Shown here in pieces: positions 1 through 8,374 of a stretch of DNA of 64,000 nt. The notes under the pieces were generated by a model. The model was not told the DNA's origin. It saw only the letters and a list, made by a program, of their open reading frames with translations, and ran no database searches. The translations under genes and the position numbers were made by a program. The stretch's first letter is position 1; the number at the start of each line of letters is the position of its first letter. The stretch spans positions 83,376-147,375 of the forward strand of contig NZ_FOTK01000013.1 in the NCBI RefSeq assembly GCF_900114535.1, read 5' to 3'. This stretch comes from Methylobacterium pseudosasicola (GTDB lineage: Bacteria; Pseudomonadota; Alphaproteobacteria; Rhizobiales; Beijerinckiaceae).

Positions 1-1
1 G

Positions 2-1069
2 TCCGGCGAGAAGCGCGCCAACCGCGCCGCCGAGGCCGCCATCGCCAACCCGCTCCTCGACGACGTCTCCATGAAGGGCGCCCGCGGCCTGCTGATCTCG
101 ATCACCGGCGGCTCGGACCTGACCCTGTACGAGCTCGACGAGGCCGCCACCCGCATCCGCGAGGAGGTCGACCAGGACGCCAACATCATCCTGGGCGCCA
201 CCTTCGACGAGAGCCTCGACGGCATCATCCGCGTGTCGGTGGTCGCTACCGGCATCGAGCCGCTGCTGATCTCGGCCAACTCGCCGAACAACCCGGCCAT
301 CGCCGAGACCGAGCAGCGCATCGCCGAGGTGGCCGAGCGCCTGCGGGCCGAGGCCCGCGCCCGGGCCTCCTCGCCGGTCCCGAGCATCCGCACGGACTCC
401 GTGGGCCAGGCCCCGGTCGGCCAGGCCCCCGCGCAGAGCCCGGCCCCGGCCGCTCCGCAGCAGGCCCCCGAGATGCGCGTCGAGGCCCAGGCCCCGGTCG
501 CCCGCGACGAGGTCGTGCTCGCCCCGGCCCAGCCGCGCGCCGCCGCGCCGTTCGTCCCGGCCCCCGCCCCGCAGCAGGCCGAGCCCGCGCCGCAGTTCCA
601 GGCCGGCCCGTTCGTCCCGCCGCGTCCGGCCGCCCCGGCCGCCGCGCCGCTCGCCCGCGCCCCGCGGATGCCGCAGATCCACGAGCTGCCGCCGATCGCC
701 CAGAACCAGATCCTGGCGAACCGGGCGGCCGAGGAAGCGGCGCCCGAGTCCAAGCGGACCTCGCTGCTGCGCCGTCTCGCCACCGTCGGCTTCGGTGGCC
801 GGCGCGACGAGATGGAGGGCGTGCCCGCCCCGCGGGCCGCGGCCCCGGTCGCGCCGCAGCCGCACGCCGCCCAGCCGCAGCACCTGGCTCAGCCGCAATT
901 GGCCCATCCCCATGTGCCGCCGGCCCCGCGCGCTCCGGTCCCGCCGGCGCCGCAATACCGGCCGGCCCAGGGCGGCCTCGATGCCCAGGGCCGCGTCGCG
1001 CCGCAGTCGCGGATGATGGACGACGACCAGCTCGAGATCCCGGCCTTCCTGCGCCGCCAGGCGAACTGA
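2..1069 (+). CDS. ftsZ: Cell division protein FtsZ, C-terminal part (5' end outside window)
   Basis: FtsZ is the tubulin-like GTPase that forms the cytokinetic ring. Only the C-terminal part is present; the reading frame is open from base 2, so the GTP-binding domain lies upstream of the window. What is visible is the end of the FtsZ C-terminal domain ([18 protein letters not shown], then [14 protein letters not shown]). A low-complexity Pro/Ala/Gln linker of roughly 200 residues follows. The protein ends in the conserved membrane-tether-binding peptide ([16 protein letters not shown]). The long linker is typical of alphaproteobacterial FtsZ. lpxC and bamD follow on the same strand, as is common in this class. 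Identification is secure. Confidence 0.97.
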   Translation, partial: SGEKRANRAAEAAIANPLLDDVSMKGARGLLISITGGSDLTLYELDEAATRIREEVDQDANIILGATFDESLDGIIRVSVVATGIEPLLISANSPNNPAIAETEQRIAEVAERLRAEARARASSPVPSIRTDSVGQAPVGQAPAQSPAPAAPQQAPEMRVEAQAPVARDEVVLAPAQPRAAAPFVPAPAPQQAEPAPQFQAGPFVPPRPAAPAAAPLARAPRMPQIHELPPIAQNQILANRAAEEAAPESKRTSLLRRLATVGFGGRRDEMEGVPAPRAAAPVAPQPHAAQPQHLAQPQLAHPHVPPAPRAPVPPAPQYRPAQGGLDAQGRVAPQSRMMDDDQLEIPAFLRRQAN

Positions 1070-1508
1070 AGACGGCCTCGATCACCGACGAAACGGGGAG
1101 CCGACGGGAAACCGCCGGCTCTTCGCGTTGCAGCGACACAACCTTTGATTGTTAAGCGGGAGGACTGGAGTCACAGCGCGGTTAACGTTTGTGACGCTAT
1201 CCCCAGGCACGTGATGCAGCCGCGCCACAGAATGGCCGTCGGTTAGCCACGCATTAACCAAGCTTTAAGCCTTTGTGCCGACAGCTTTTTAGCAGCTCCA
1301 AGCAGCAAGCGTGTCTGTAACAGAGCGTAAGAATCCGTGATTTGGCTGCCCTGTGCGGTGCAGCTATAGACACTCGCAGACCAATGAGACGCGCTGCAGG
1401 ACACAACCTGATAGCGCGATAGGGGCTTCAAGCAGCGGACGGATCGGACAGTTTCCTCACCATCCCCGGTCGGGATGGCGGGACCTGATCGCGGCCGGGG
1501 GCTAATGA
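1070..1508. other. Non-coding region between ftsZ and lpxC
   Basis: This 439-base stretch separates ftsZ from lpxC. I see no convincing gene: the short reverse-strand frame at 1243-1431 has no recognisable sequence or ribosome binding site. The region is less GC-rich than the flanking genes and contains several GTTAAC/TTAA motifs. One of them is a perfect CtrA-type box at 1254-1268, listed separately. It most likely carries the lpxC promoter and leader. Confidence 0.6.
1254..1268. promoter_or_regulatory. Candidate CtrA binding box upstream of lpxC
   Basis: The sequence reads TTAA, then seven bases (CCAAGCT), then TTAA. This matches the TTAA-N7-TTAA consensus of the alphaproteobacterial cell-cycle regulator CtrA. 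It lies about 240 bases upstream of lpxC and 185 bases downstream of the ftsZ stop. CtrA control of division and envelope genes is known in Caulobacter; occupancy here is inference. Confidence 0.5.
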
Positions 1509-2456
1509 ATGCGAACGCATAAACAGACGACCCTGAAGGGGCCGGTGACGCTCTCAGGCGTAGGGGTCCATTCCGGGAACCCGGCCGAGATTACGATCCG
1601 ACCCGCTCCGGCCAATCACGGTATCGCGTTTCTTCGAACCAGCACCACCCACGGCAATGACCGCCTGATCAAGGCCCATCACGCCCTCGTCTCCGCCACC
1701 GAACTCTGCACCGTCATCGGTGATGTCGAGACCGGCGCCGTCGCCACCATCGAGCATCTGATGTCCGCCCTCTACGGGCTCGGCGTCGACAACGCTCTGG
1801 TCGAGATCGACGGGCCGGAAATGCCGATCCTCGACGGGTCCGCCCTCCAATTCGTCCAGGCCATCGACAAGGTCGGCATCGCCTCTTGCGCGACGCCGCG
1901 CCGCTGGCTGAAGGTCCTGCGCCACGTCCGCATCGAGACCGGCCGCGCCTTCGCGGAACTCCGCCCGATCGATCGGGGCTTCCGCCTCGACGTAGAGATC
2001 GATTTCGACAGCCCGGTGATCGGCCGCTCGCGCAAGGCGATGGACCTGTCGCCCGCCACCTACCGCCGCGAGATCGCGGGCGCCCGCACCTTCGGGATGA
2101 TGAAGGACGTGGAGCGCTACTGGAAGGCCGGTTTTGCCCTCGGCGCCTCCCTGGAGAACACCGTCGCGGTCGGCGAGACCGCGGTGGTCAACCCCGAGGG
2201 CCTGCGCTTCCCGGACGAGTTCGTCCGCCACAAGATCCTCGACGCGGTCGGCGACCTCGCCTTGGCCGGCCTGCCGATCCAGGGCGCCTACCGCTCCTAT
2301 TGCGGCGGACACCGGATGAATGTCGGCGTCCTCTCCGCCCTGTTCGCCGACCGGTCCAACTATGCCATCGTCGAGGCGCAGGGCTCGCGCCGCGAGGCCG
2401 TGCTCTCGGAACTCGGCGTCGGCCTCGGCATCGCCGCCTTCGCCGGCGAACTCTGA
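1509..2456 (+). CDS. lpxC: UDP-3-O-acyl-N-acetylglucosamine deacetylase LpxC
   Basis: LpxC is the zinc-dependent deacetylase that makes the committed step of lipid A synthesis in the cytoplasm. The 315-residue length is normal for the family. The zinc ligands are visible as H83 (in IEHLMSALYG), H241 and D245 (in RHKILDAVGD). The catalytic histidine is H268 in GGHRMNVG. The N-terminal TLSGVGVHSG motif is also typical. The start at 1509 gives the expected N-terminus; an ATG at 1505 is out of frame. The gene follows ftsZ and precedes bamD, both linked to envelope growth. Confidence 0.97.
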   Translation: MRTHKQTTLKGPVTLSGVGVHSGNPAEITIRPAPANHGIAFLRTSTTHGNDRLIKAHHALVSATELCTVIGDVETGAVATIEHLMSALYGLGVDNALVEIDGPEMPILDGSALQFVQAIDKVGIASCATPRRWLKVLRHVRIETGRAFAELRPIDRGFRLDVEIDFDSPVIGRSRKAMDLSPATYRREIAGARTFGMMKDVERYWKAGFALGASLENTVAVGETAVVNPEGLRFPDEFVRHKILDAVGDLALAGLPIQGAYRSYCGGHRMNVGVLSALFADRSNYAIVEAQGSRREAVLSELGVGLGIAAFAGEL

Positions 2457-2649
2457 TCCCGAACCTGTCACCCGCGGGCCACAGCCGGCAACCGATCCAG
2501 GCTGCCGCAGCCTTGCCGCTTTCGTGCCCGAATCAAACGTCACGGTTTAACGGTCCGTGAACGACGGGCACGGCCCGGTCGGGCCGGATCCACATCACGC
2601 GATGGCACGACGGCGCGGGACGTGCGCCGGTTCCGGGAAAGAGCGCCAG

Positions 2650-3531
2650 ATGCCTGTCACCATTCGTCATCGCCGGGCAGCTGCCTTCATGGCGCCTCTC
2701 GTGGCCGTTCTCGGCCTGGGCCTCGGCGGCTGCGACTTCGACCCGACCAATCTCTTCGCCGAGAAGTACAAACCCGAAGTCGTGCCGGATGTCCCAGCGG
2801 ACAAGCTCTACAGCGAGGGCTTGGCCAAGCTGGAGGACAGCGACTACGAGGGCGCCGTCAAGAAGTTCGACAACCTCGACAAGCAGTACCAATATTCCGA
2901 ATGGTCCCGGAAGGCGCTGCTGATGACGGCCTACGCCAATTACGAGGGCCAGAAATACGACGAGGCGATCAGCGCCGCGAAGCGGTACCTGCAGCGCCAT
3001 CCGGCCAGCAAGGACGCCGCCTACGCGCAGTACCTAATGGCGATGTCGAACTATAAGCAGATCCCGGACGTGACCCGCGATCAGGACCGCTCGGAGAAGG
3101 CACTGGTCGCCCTTCAGGAGCTGGTCCAGAAGTATCCGACCTCCGAGTATTCGAACGACGCGCGATCCAAGATCCAGATCACCCGCGACCAGCTCGCCGG
3201 CAAGGAGATGGAAGTCGGTCGCTTCTACCTGGAGCGGCGCAACTTTCCGGCCGCGATCAACCGCTTCCGCGACGTGGTCGCCAAGTACCAGACCACCCGC
3301 CACGCCGAGGAGGCGCTGGAGCGCCTGACCGAGGCGTACTGGGCGCTCGGCATCACCCAGGAGGCGCAGAACTCCGCGGCCGTGCTCGGGCACAACTTCC
3401 CGGACAGCCCCTGGTACAAGGACGCGCACGCGCTCCTGGCCCAGGGCGGCCTCGAGCCCCGCGAGGAGAAGACCTCGTTCCTCTCCAAGATCTACCGGAC
3501 CGTGACCGGCAAGACCGCCTCGGCCGAGTGA
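2650..3531 (+). CDS. bamD: Outer membrane protein assembly factor BamD (lipoprotein)
   Basis: BamD is the essential lipoprotein of the BAM complex that inserts beta-barrel proteins into the outer membrane. The 293-residue product starts with a short basic stretch, a hydrophobic segment and a lipobox (LGLGGC, Cys at about residue 27), so it should be lipid-anchored after signal peptidase II cleavage. TPR-like repeats follow (for example YSEGLAKLEDSDYEGAVKKF and later YPTSEYSNDARSKI). I chose the ATG at 2650 over the in-frame ATG at 2557. It places the signal peptide at the N-terminus and has a purine-rich site (GGGAAAGAG) just upstream. A hairpin terminator follows the stop. Confidence 0.94.
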   Translation: MPVTIRHRRAAAFMAPLVAVLGLGLGGCDFDPTNLFAEKYKPEVVPDVPADKLYSEGLAKLEDSDYEGAVKKFDNLDKQYQYSEWSRKALLMTAYANYEGQKYDEAISAAKRYLQRHPASKDAAYAQYLMAMSNYKQIPDVTRDQDRSEKALVALQELVQKYPTSEYSNDARSKIQITRDQLAGKEMEVGRFYLERRNFPAAINRFRDVVAKYQTTRHAEEALERLTEAYWALGITQEAQNSAAVLGHNFPDSPWYKDAHALLAQGGLEPREEKTSFLSKIYRTVTGKTASAE

Positions 3532-3570
3532 CAAAACCGGCAGGCCGCGGCCTACCCGATCATGCCCCAG

Positions 3571-3597
3571 GGCCCGGAGCTACCGCTCCGGGCCTTT
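3571..3597 (+). terminator. Intrinsic terminator after bamD
   Basis: A perfect 10-bp stem (GGCCCGGAGC / GCTCCGGGCC) with a TACC loop occupies 3571-3594 and is followed by TTTC. It lies 40 bases after the bamD stop, consistent with ending the lpxC-bamD transcript. Confidence 0.75.
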
Positions 3598-3626
3598 CGC
3601 GTCCGCGCACCCCCGCGTCACCGGAG

Positions 3627-3646
3627 ATGCGCCGCGGCGCATTTTT
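3627..3646 (+). terminator. Second short palindrome with T-run before recN
   Basis: ATGCGCCGCGGCGCAT (3627-3642) is a perfect 16-base palindrome that overlaps a run of five T. It lies 30 bases beyond the stronger hairpin. It may act as a tandem terminator, or form part of the recN upstream region. Confidence 0.4.
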
Positions 3647-3710
3647 GGGGTGAATCCGCGCCGCAGCGGCCTTATGTCTGCGGTCCCATCCTCAGGAATC
3701 CCGTCGCCGC

Positions 3711-5384
3711 ATGCTGGCGCAGCTCGCGATCCGCGACATCGTTCTGATCGACAGGCTCGAACTGAATTTCCGGACGGGGCTGAGTGTCCTGACCGGAGAG
3801 ACGGGCGCGGGCAAATCGATCCTGCTCGACGCCTTCGCCCTGGCCCTGGGCGGCCGCGGCGATGGCCGGCTCGTGCGCCACGGCGAGCAGCAGGGCGGCG
3901 TCACCGCGGTGTTCGACCTGCCCCTGGACCATCCGGCCCGCCAGATCGCGGCCGAGGCCGAGATCGACACCGAGGGCGACCTGATCCTGCGCCGGACCCA
4001 GATGGCGGACGGCCGCACCCGCGCCTTCGTCAACGATCAGCCGGTGGGCGTGCAGGTCTTGCGGGCGATCGGCGCTGCGCTGGTGGAGATCCACGGTCAG
4101 CACGACGATCGGGCGCTGGCCGACCCGGCCTCGCACCGAGCGATCCTCGACGCCTTCGGGGGGCTGCAGAGCCAACTGGCGAAAGTCGCGACGGCGGCCA
4201 AGGCCGTGCGCACCGCCCGCACCGAGCTCGCCGAGCACCGCGCCCGCATCGAGGCGGCCCGCAAGGAGGCCGACTTTCTGCGCCACGCGGTGGAGGAACT
4301 CGCCGCCCTGGCGCCGCAGCCCGGGGAGGAGGCCCAGCTCGCCGAGCGCCGCAGCATCATGCAGCAATCGGAAAAGGTTGCCCGCGAGCTGAACGAGGCG
4401 CTGGACGCGGTCGGCGGCCCGCATTCGGGCGTGCCGCATCTCTCCGCCGCCCTGCGCAAGCTGGAGCGCCGGGCCGGCCAGCTCCCGGCGCTGATCGATC
4501 CCTGCGTCACCGCCCTCGACGCCGCGATGGTCGCCCTCGACGAGGCGCGCGCCGTGCTGGATGCGGCCGTGGCCGAGACCGAGTTCGATCCGCGTGACTT
4601 GGAGCGGGCGGAGGAGCGGCTGTTCGCGCTGCGCGCCGCATCCCGCAAATACGACGTCCCGGCCGATGATCTCGCCGCCCTGGCCGAGCGCTATGCCGGC
4701 GAGGTCGCGACCCTCGATGCCGGGGAGGCGGCCCTCGAAGGGCTCGAACAGGCCCGCGCCAAGGCCGAGGCGGCCTATGCCGAGGCGGCGGACAAGCTCA
4801 GTGCTGGGCGCCGCCGGGCGGCCAAGCAGCTCGACGCCGCCGTGAAGGCCGAGCTGCCGCCACTGAAGCTGGAGCGCGCCCGGTTCATCACCGAGATCGC
4901 CACCGACCCGGAGGCGCGCGACGCCGCCGGTATCGACCGGGTCGAGTTCTGGGCGCAGACCAATCCCGGGACCAAGCCCGGCCCGATGATGAAGGTCGCC
5001 TCCGGCGGCGAGTTGTCGCGCTTTATGCTGGCCCTGAAGGTGGTGCTCGCCGACAAGGGCTCGGCGCCGACCTTGATCTTCGACGAGATCGATACCGGCG
5101 TCGGCGGCGCGGTCGCCGACGCGATCGGCCTGCGCCTGGCCCGGCTCGCCAGCACCGTGCAGGTGGTGGCGGTGACCCACGCGCCCCAGGTGGCCGCCCG
5201 CGCGAGCACCCATTTCCTGATCGCCAAGGCCCCCGTGAAGGGGGCCGGCCGGGTCGCCACTCGGGTCGCGAGCCTCCCAGTGGCGGAGCGCCGCGAGGAG
5301 ATCGCCCGCATGCTGGCCGGCGCCACCGTAACCGACGAGGCCCGGGCGGCGGCGGCCCGGCTGCTGCAAGGTGCGGATGCGTGA
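3711..5384 (+). CDS. recN: DNA repair protein RecN
   Basis: RecN is an SMC-like ATPase that tethers broken DNA ends during recombinational repair. The 557-residue protein has a Walker A motif at residues 29-36 (GETGAGKS). A central Ala/Glu/Arg-rich coiled coil follows. Near the C-terminus are the ABC signature (SGGELSRFMLAL), Walker B (LIFDEIDTGVGG) and the conserved THAPQVAARA histidine loop. Length and order match the family. No GAAC-N7-GAAC SOS box, the form seen in alphaproteobacteria, is visible directly upstream, so LexA control is not evident from the sequence. Confidence 0.96.
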   Translation: MLAQLAIRDIVLIDRLELNFRTGLSVLTGETGAGKSILLDAFALALGGRGDGRLVRHGEQQGGVTAVFDLPLDHPARQIAAEAEIDTEGDLILRRTQMADGRTRAFVNDQPVGVQVLRAIGAALVEIHGQHDDRALADPASHRAILDAFGGLQSQLAKVATAAKAVRTARTELAEHRARIEAARKEADFLRHAVEELAALAPQPGEEAQLAERRSIMQQSEKVARELNEALDAVGGPHSGVPHLSAALRKLERRAGQLPALIDPCVTALDAAMVALDEARAVLDAAVAETEFDPRDLERAEERLFALRAASRKYDVPADDLAALAERYAGEVATLDAGEAALEGLEQARAKAEAAYAEAADKLSAGRRRAAKQLDAAVKAELPPLKLERARFITEIATDPEARDAAGIDRVEFWAQTNPGTKPGPMMKVASGGELSRFMLALKVVLADKGSAPTLIFDEIDTGVGGAVADAIGLRLARLASTVQVVAVTHAPQVAARASTHFLIAKAPVKGAGRVATRVASLPVAERREEIARMLAGATVTDEARAAAARLLQGADA

Positions 5385-5397
5385 ACGCCCATCAACC

Positions 5398-5412
5398 TTA
5401 ACCGTTGGTTGA
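5398..5412. promoter_or_regulatory. CtrA-like box (one mismatch), distal copy
   Basis: TTAA, seven bases, then TTGA: one mismatch from TTAA-N7-TTAA. It sits 17 bases from a second CtrA-like box and about 90 bases upstream of the small gene at 5502. It is weak alone; the tandem arrangement is what makes it notable. Confidence 0.35.
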
Positions 5413-5414
5413 GC

Positions 5415-5430
5415 GTAACCTTTCGTTAAC
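5415..5430. promoter_or_regulatory. CtrA-like box (one mismatch), proximal copy
   Basis: GTAA, seven bases (CCTTTCG), then TTAAC: one mismatch from the TTAA-N7-TTAAC consensus. It is centred about 80 bases upstream of the NepR-like gene, a plausible promoter position. Confidence 0.45.
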
Positions 5431-5501
5431 CATTTCTGACGACACTGATCCCATCCCGGTACCGTGGTCAGGCGTACGCGGTTGAAGGGCGGGAGGAACG
5501 C

Positions 5502-5702
5502 ATGAAGCCGTCAATCGTCGCGTCCGAGGGGCGCCCGCATCCGGGTCGGTCCCTCAAACAGGCGATCGACACGCAGCAGCTCGGCCTGACGCTTCGCACC
5601 GTCTACGAGGGCAGCGTCGACACGCAGCCGATCACCGATACCCACGTCGAACTGCTCCTGCGCCTGCGCCAGAAGGAGCGGGAGCTGCGCCGGGTCGGCT
5701 GA
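5502..5702 (+). CDS. Small protein with NepR-like (anti-sigma factor) sequence pattern
   Basis: The 66-residue product has an excellent ribosome binding site (GGGCGGGAGG) upstream of ATG. Residues 27-53 fit the pattern of the NepR anti-sigma domain: LRTVYEG, then QPITD, then VELLLRLRQKE (L-R-x-x-Y, P-I-x-D, x-L-L-x-x-L). NepR binds the general stress sigma factor EcfG and is released by phosphorylated PhyR. Compared with the NepR pattern I know, there is one extra residue between Tyr and Pro. No phyR, ecfG or histidine kinase gene is adjacent, so this would be a stand-alone paralogue. The small size makes the assignment tentative. Confidence 0.6.
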   Translation: MKPSIVASEGRPHPGRSLKQAIDTQQLGLTLRTVYEGSVDTQPITDTHVELLLRLRQKERELRRVG

Positions 5703-5758
5703 AACCGCGCCCGGACCGAATCCATATTCGCTCCGGCGGATATTTCTGTCGTCGGATG

Positions 5759-6004
5759 CTACCAGCGCCGCGATCCGGGCTGCCGGCGGTACTCCGCCGC
5801 CCGGATCTGCGTCAGGATCCGATCGAGATTGACCAGAAGTTCGGCCTCCTCGCGGCGTGCCTGTGCGATCGCCGCGGCGTCGGTGCCGTAGCGCTGACGC
5901 GCCTGCGCCAGGGTCAGCGCGCGCTCCACGGCCTCGCGATCCGCGTGCAGGGCCTGCCAGGCCGCGTCGGGACCCTCCTCTGCGTCGGTCCCCTGGTCAG
6001 CCAC
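5759..6004 (-). CDS. Hypothetical protein, 81 residues, predicted helical
   Basis: The frame from a GTG at 6004 gives an 81-residue protein with an acidic N-terminus (VADQGTDAEEGPDAAW). A likely amphipathic helix follows, rich in Ala, Arg and Glu (REAVERALTLAQARQRYG, then IAQARREEAELLVNLDRIL). AGGAAGG lies nine bases upstream of the GTG, a good ribosome binding site, whereas the longer frame reaching 6322 has none and looks like non-coding sequence. I do not recognise a family. The gene lies between the NepR-like gene and pstS, on the opposite strand to both. Confidence 0.5.
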   Translation of the reverse strand: MADQGTDAEEGPDAAWQALHADREAVERALTLAQARQRYGTDAAAIAQARREEAELLVNLDRILTQIRAAEYRRQPGSRRW

Positions 6005-6105
6005 GATCCGAACACCTTCCTGGCCTCGCGGGCAGCACCGCCCAGCGCCGCCTCCGGGTTTGAACGCGCGAGCGCCCCAAACCGTGCCCTCCGCCCTGCG
6101 GCGCG

Positions 6106-6134
6106 GTGTCATGCCGATGTCATCTGCCTGTCGT
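6106..6134 (+). promoter_or_regulatory. Pho box (PhoB binding site) upstream of pstS
   Basis: Three direct repeats lie at exact 11-base spacing: TGTCAT at 6107, TGTCAT at 6118 and TGTCGT at 6129. PhoB dimers bind TGTCA-type repeats with an 11-bp period. The site is about 125 bases upstream of the pstS start. PhoB itself is encoded at the far end of this gene cluster, so autoregulation of the whole unit is likely. Confidence 0.8.
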
Positions 6135-6258
6135 AACGCCCGACCCATCGGGCGGCCGGCGCCGGGTCTCTTGGAAGACCGGCCGCACAGCTCTGCCGCG
6201 GGCATGGGCTTGCCGGCAGTGAGGCGCAGGCTTTCGCCCGACGGCAACGGAGATACCC

Positions 6259-7299
6259 TTGAGACCCTTCGCTTACGCGCTCGCCGTCGGCCTCGCGACG
6301 GTTCAGCTGGCGTCCGCGGCACTCGCTGCCGACATCACAGGTGCCGGCGCCACGTTCCCATTCCCGGTCTACTCCAAGTGGGCCGAAGCCTACCGCAAGG
6401 AGACCGGTTCGGGACTGAACTACCAGTCCATCGGCTCCGGCGGCGGGATCAAGCAGATCCAGGCCAAGACCGTCGATTTCGGCGCCACCGACGCGCCGCT
6501 GAAGGGCGAGCAGCTGGCCAAGGACGGCCTCGTCCAGTTCCCCACCGTGATGGGCGGCGTCGTGCCGGTGGTGAACATCGCCGGCCTCGAGCCCGGCAAG
6601 CTGAAGCTCACCGGTGACGTGCTGGCCGACATCTACGCCGGCAAGATCTCGAAGTGGTCCGACCCGCGGATCGCGAAGCTCAACGAGGGCGTGAAGCTCC
6701 CCGACGCAACCATCACCCCGGTCTACCGGTCCGACGCCTCGGGCACGACCAACATCTTCACCACCTACCTGTCCCAGGCCTCCGAGACCTGGAAGAAGGA
6801 TTACGGCGCGGCCACCACGATCTCCTGGCCGGTCGGACAGGGCGGCAAGGGCAACGAGGGCGTGACCGCCACCGTCAAGCAGGTGCCGAACGCCATCGGC
6901 TACGTCGAATCCGCCTACGCCAAGCAGAACAAGCTCGCCTACGCCCTGGTCCAGAACAAGGCCGGCAAGTATCCGCAGCCGGACGACAAGGCCTTCCAGG
7001 CCGCTGCCGCCAGCGCCGATTGGAAATCCGCTCCGGGCTTCGGTATCTCGCTGACCAATCAGCCGGGCGACGACGCGTGGCCGATCACGGCGGCGACCTT
7101 CATCCTGGTCCACAAAGATCCCGCCGATCCGGCCAAGGCCGCCGATACGCTCAAGTTCTTCGATTGGGCCTATAAGAACGGCGGCAAGCTCGCTGCCGAC
7201 CTCGATTACGTGCCGCTGCCGGACAACGTCGTCGGTTTGATCCACGAAGAGTGGAAGACCGTGAAGGGTAAGGACGGTAAGCCCGTCTTCAACATCTAA
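6259..7299 (+). CDS. pstS: Phosphate ABC transporter, periplasmic substrate-binding protein PstS
   Basis: PstS captures phosphate in the periplasm and delivers it to PstCA. The 346-residue product starts at a TTG, with GGAG seven bases upstream. It has a cleavable signal peptide (ending near ASAALAA, residue 23). Phosphate-binding loops are recognisable: GAGATFPFPVYSKW at the mature N-terminus, IGSGGGIKQI, and RSDASGTTNIFTTYL. The C-terminal half (AYVLVQN-like region, AWPITAATFI) also fits PstS. It is the first gene of pstSCAB-phoU-phoB and is preceded by a Pho box. Confidence 0.96.
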   Translation: MRPFAYALAVGLATVQLASAALAADITGAGATFPFPVYSKWAEAYRKETGSGLNYQSIGSGGGIKQIQAKTVDFGATDAPLKGEQLAKDGLVQFPTVMGGVVPVVNIAGLEPGKLKLTGDVLADIYAGKISKWSDPRIAKLNEGVKLPDATITPVYRSDASGTTNIFTTYLSQASETWKKDYGAATTISWPVGQGGKGNEGVTATVKQVPNAIGYVESAYAKQNKLAYALVQNKAGKYPQPDDKAFQAAAASADWKSAPGFGISLTNQPGDDAWPITAATFILVHKDPADPAKAADTLKFFDWAYKNGGKLAADLDYVPLPDNVVGLIHEEWKTVKGKDGKPVFNI

Positions 7300-7384
7300 G
7301 TGCATTGGGGAGGGGGTTTGCAGCCTCCTCCCTCGCATCGCGGACCGCACCGCGCTACCAAGCCCCCTTCGCAGAGAATCGCGG

Positions 7385-8362
7385 ATGCCCGCTTTGACCG
7401 AGACGATTGCCCTCGCACGACCCCGCGCCGCCGCCGCGCGCAAAGGGCCGAGCCGGAGCCTCGACACCCTGTTCCGGGTCTGCTCCTACGGTGCGGCATT
7501 GTTCGTGCTGGTCGTGCTCGCCGGCATCCTGGGTTCGATCCTGTACGGCGGCTGGCCGGCCTTCCGCGAATTCGGCTTCGCCTTCCTGACCTCCAGCGCC
7601 TGGAATGTCGGGACCGAGCAATACGGCGCCCTGGTCGCCGTCATCGGCACCGTGGCCTCCGCCACCCTGGCGCTCCTGATCGGCGTGCCGGTCTCCCTGG
7701 GGATCGCCGTCTACCTCACGCAGCTCTGCCCGGGCTGGGCCCGCAAGCCGGTGGCGATGACCATCGAGCTGCTCGCCGCGGTGCCGAGCATCATCTACGG
7801 CATGTGGGGCCTGTTCGTGTTCGCGCCGCTCTTCGCGCGCGTCATCCAGATCCCGGTCTCGAACCTGGTCGAGGGCCTGCCGATCGTCGGCACGCTGTTC
7901 TACGCAAGGGTGCCGTCCGGCGTCGGCGTGTTCACCGCCGGCATCATCCTGGCGATCATGATCGTGCCGTTCATCGCCTCGATCGCCCGGGACATGCTCG
8001 ACCAGATCCCCACCGTGCTGCGCGAGAGCGCTTACGGGATCGGCTGCACCACCTGGGAGGTGGTGCGCCACGTGCTCGTGCCGCAGGCCTCCGTGTCGAT
8101 CATCGGGGCGATCATGCTCGGCCTCGGGCGGGCGCTCGGCGAGACGATGGCGGTGACCTTCGTGATCGGCAACGCCAACCGCCTCTCGGCCTCGATCTTC
8201 GATCCGAGCTCGACCATCGCGTCGCGGATCGCCAACGAGTTCAACGAGGCCGACGGGCTCCAGCTCAACGCCCTGATGGCCCTGGGCTGCATCCTGTTCG
8301 TCATCACCTTCGTGGTGCTCATCATCGCCCGGCTGCTGACGCGGCGCGTCAAGGCTGCCTGA
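7385..8362 (+). CDS. pstC: Phosphate ABC transporter permease PstC
   Basis: This is an inner-membrane permease subunit that forms the phosphate channel with PstA. The 325-residue protein has six or more hydrophobic segments; the first is around residues 37-57 (GAALFVLVVLAGILGSILYG). The conserved PstC stretch AAVPSIIYGMWGLFVFAP and the EAA-type loop contacting PstB (REAAYGIG-like, here RESAYGIGCTTWEVV, then GLGRALGETMAVTFVIGN) are visible. pstA starts 12 bases after its stop. Confidence 0.95.
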   Translation: MPALTETIALARPRAAAARKGPSRSLDTLFRVCSYGAALFVLVVLAGILGSILYGGWPAFREFGFAFLTSSAWNVGTEQYGALVAVIGTVASATLALLIGVPVSLGIAVYLTQLCPGWARKPVAMTIELLAAVPSIIYGMWGLFVFAPLFARVIQIPVSNLVEGLPIVGTLFYARVPSGVGVFTAGIILAIMIVPFIASIARDMLDQIPTVLRESAYGIGCTTWEVVRHVLVPQASVSIIGAIMLGLGRALGETMAVTFVIGNANRLSASIFDPSSTIASRIANEFNEADGLQLNALMALGCILFVITFVVLIIARLLTRRVKAA

Positions 8363-8374
8363 GGAGGGCTCACG

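Noticed and set aside
246..1139. Long reverse-strand frame opposite ftsZ
   Set aside because: It is a high-GC shadow of ftsZ: almost only Arg, Gly, Ala and Pro, no known motif, and ftsZ is secure on the other strand.
3600..3710. SOS/LexA box upstream of recN
   Set aside because: No GAAC-N7-GAAC or GTTC-N7-GTTC pair is present in the upstream region; only terminator-like palindromes are seen.
3672..5369. Reverse-strand frame opposite recN
   Set aside because: RecN is clearly identified by its motifs; the opposing frame has shadow-like composition and no domain.
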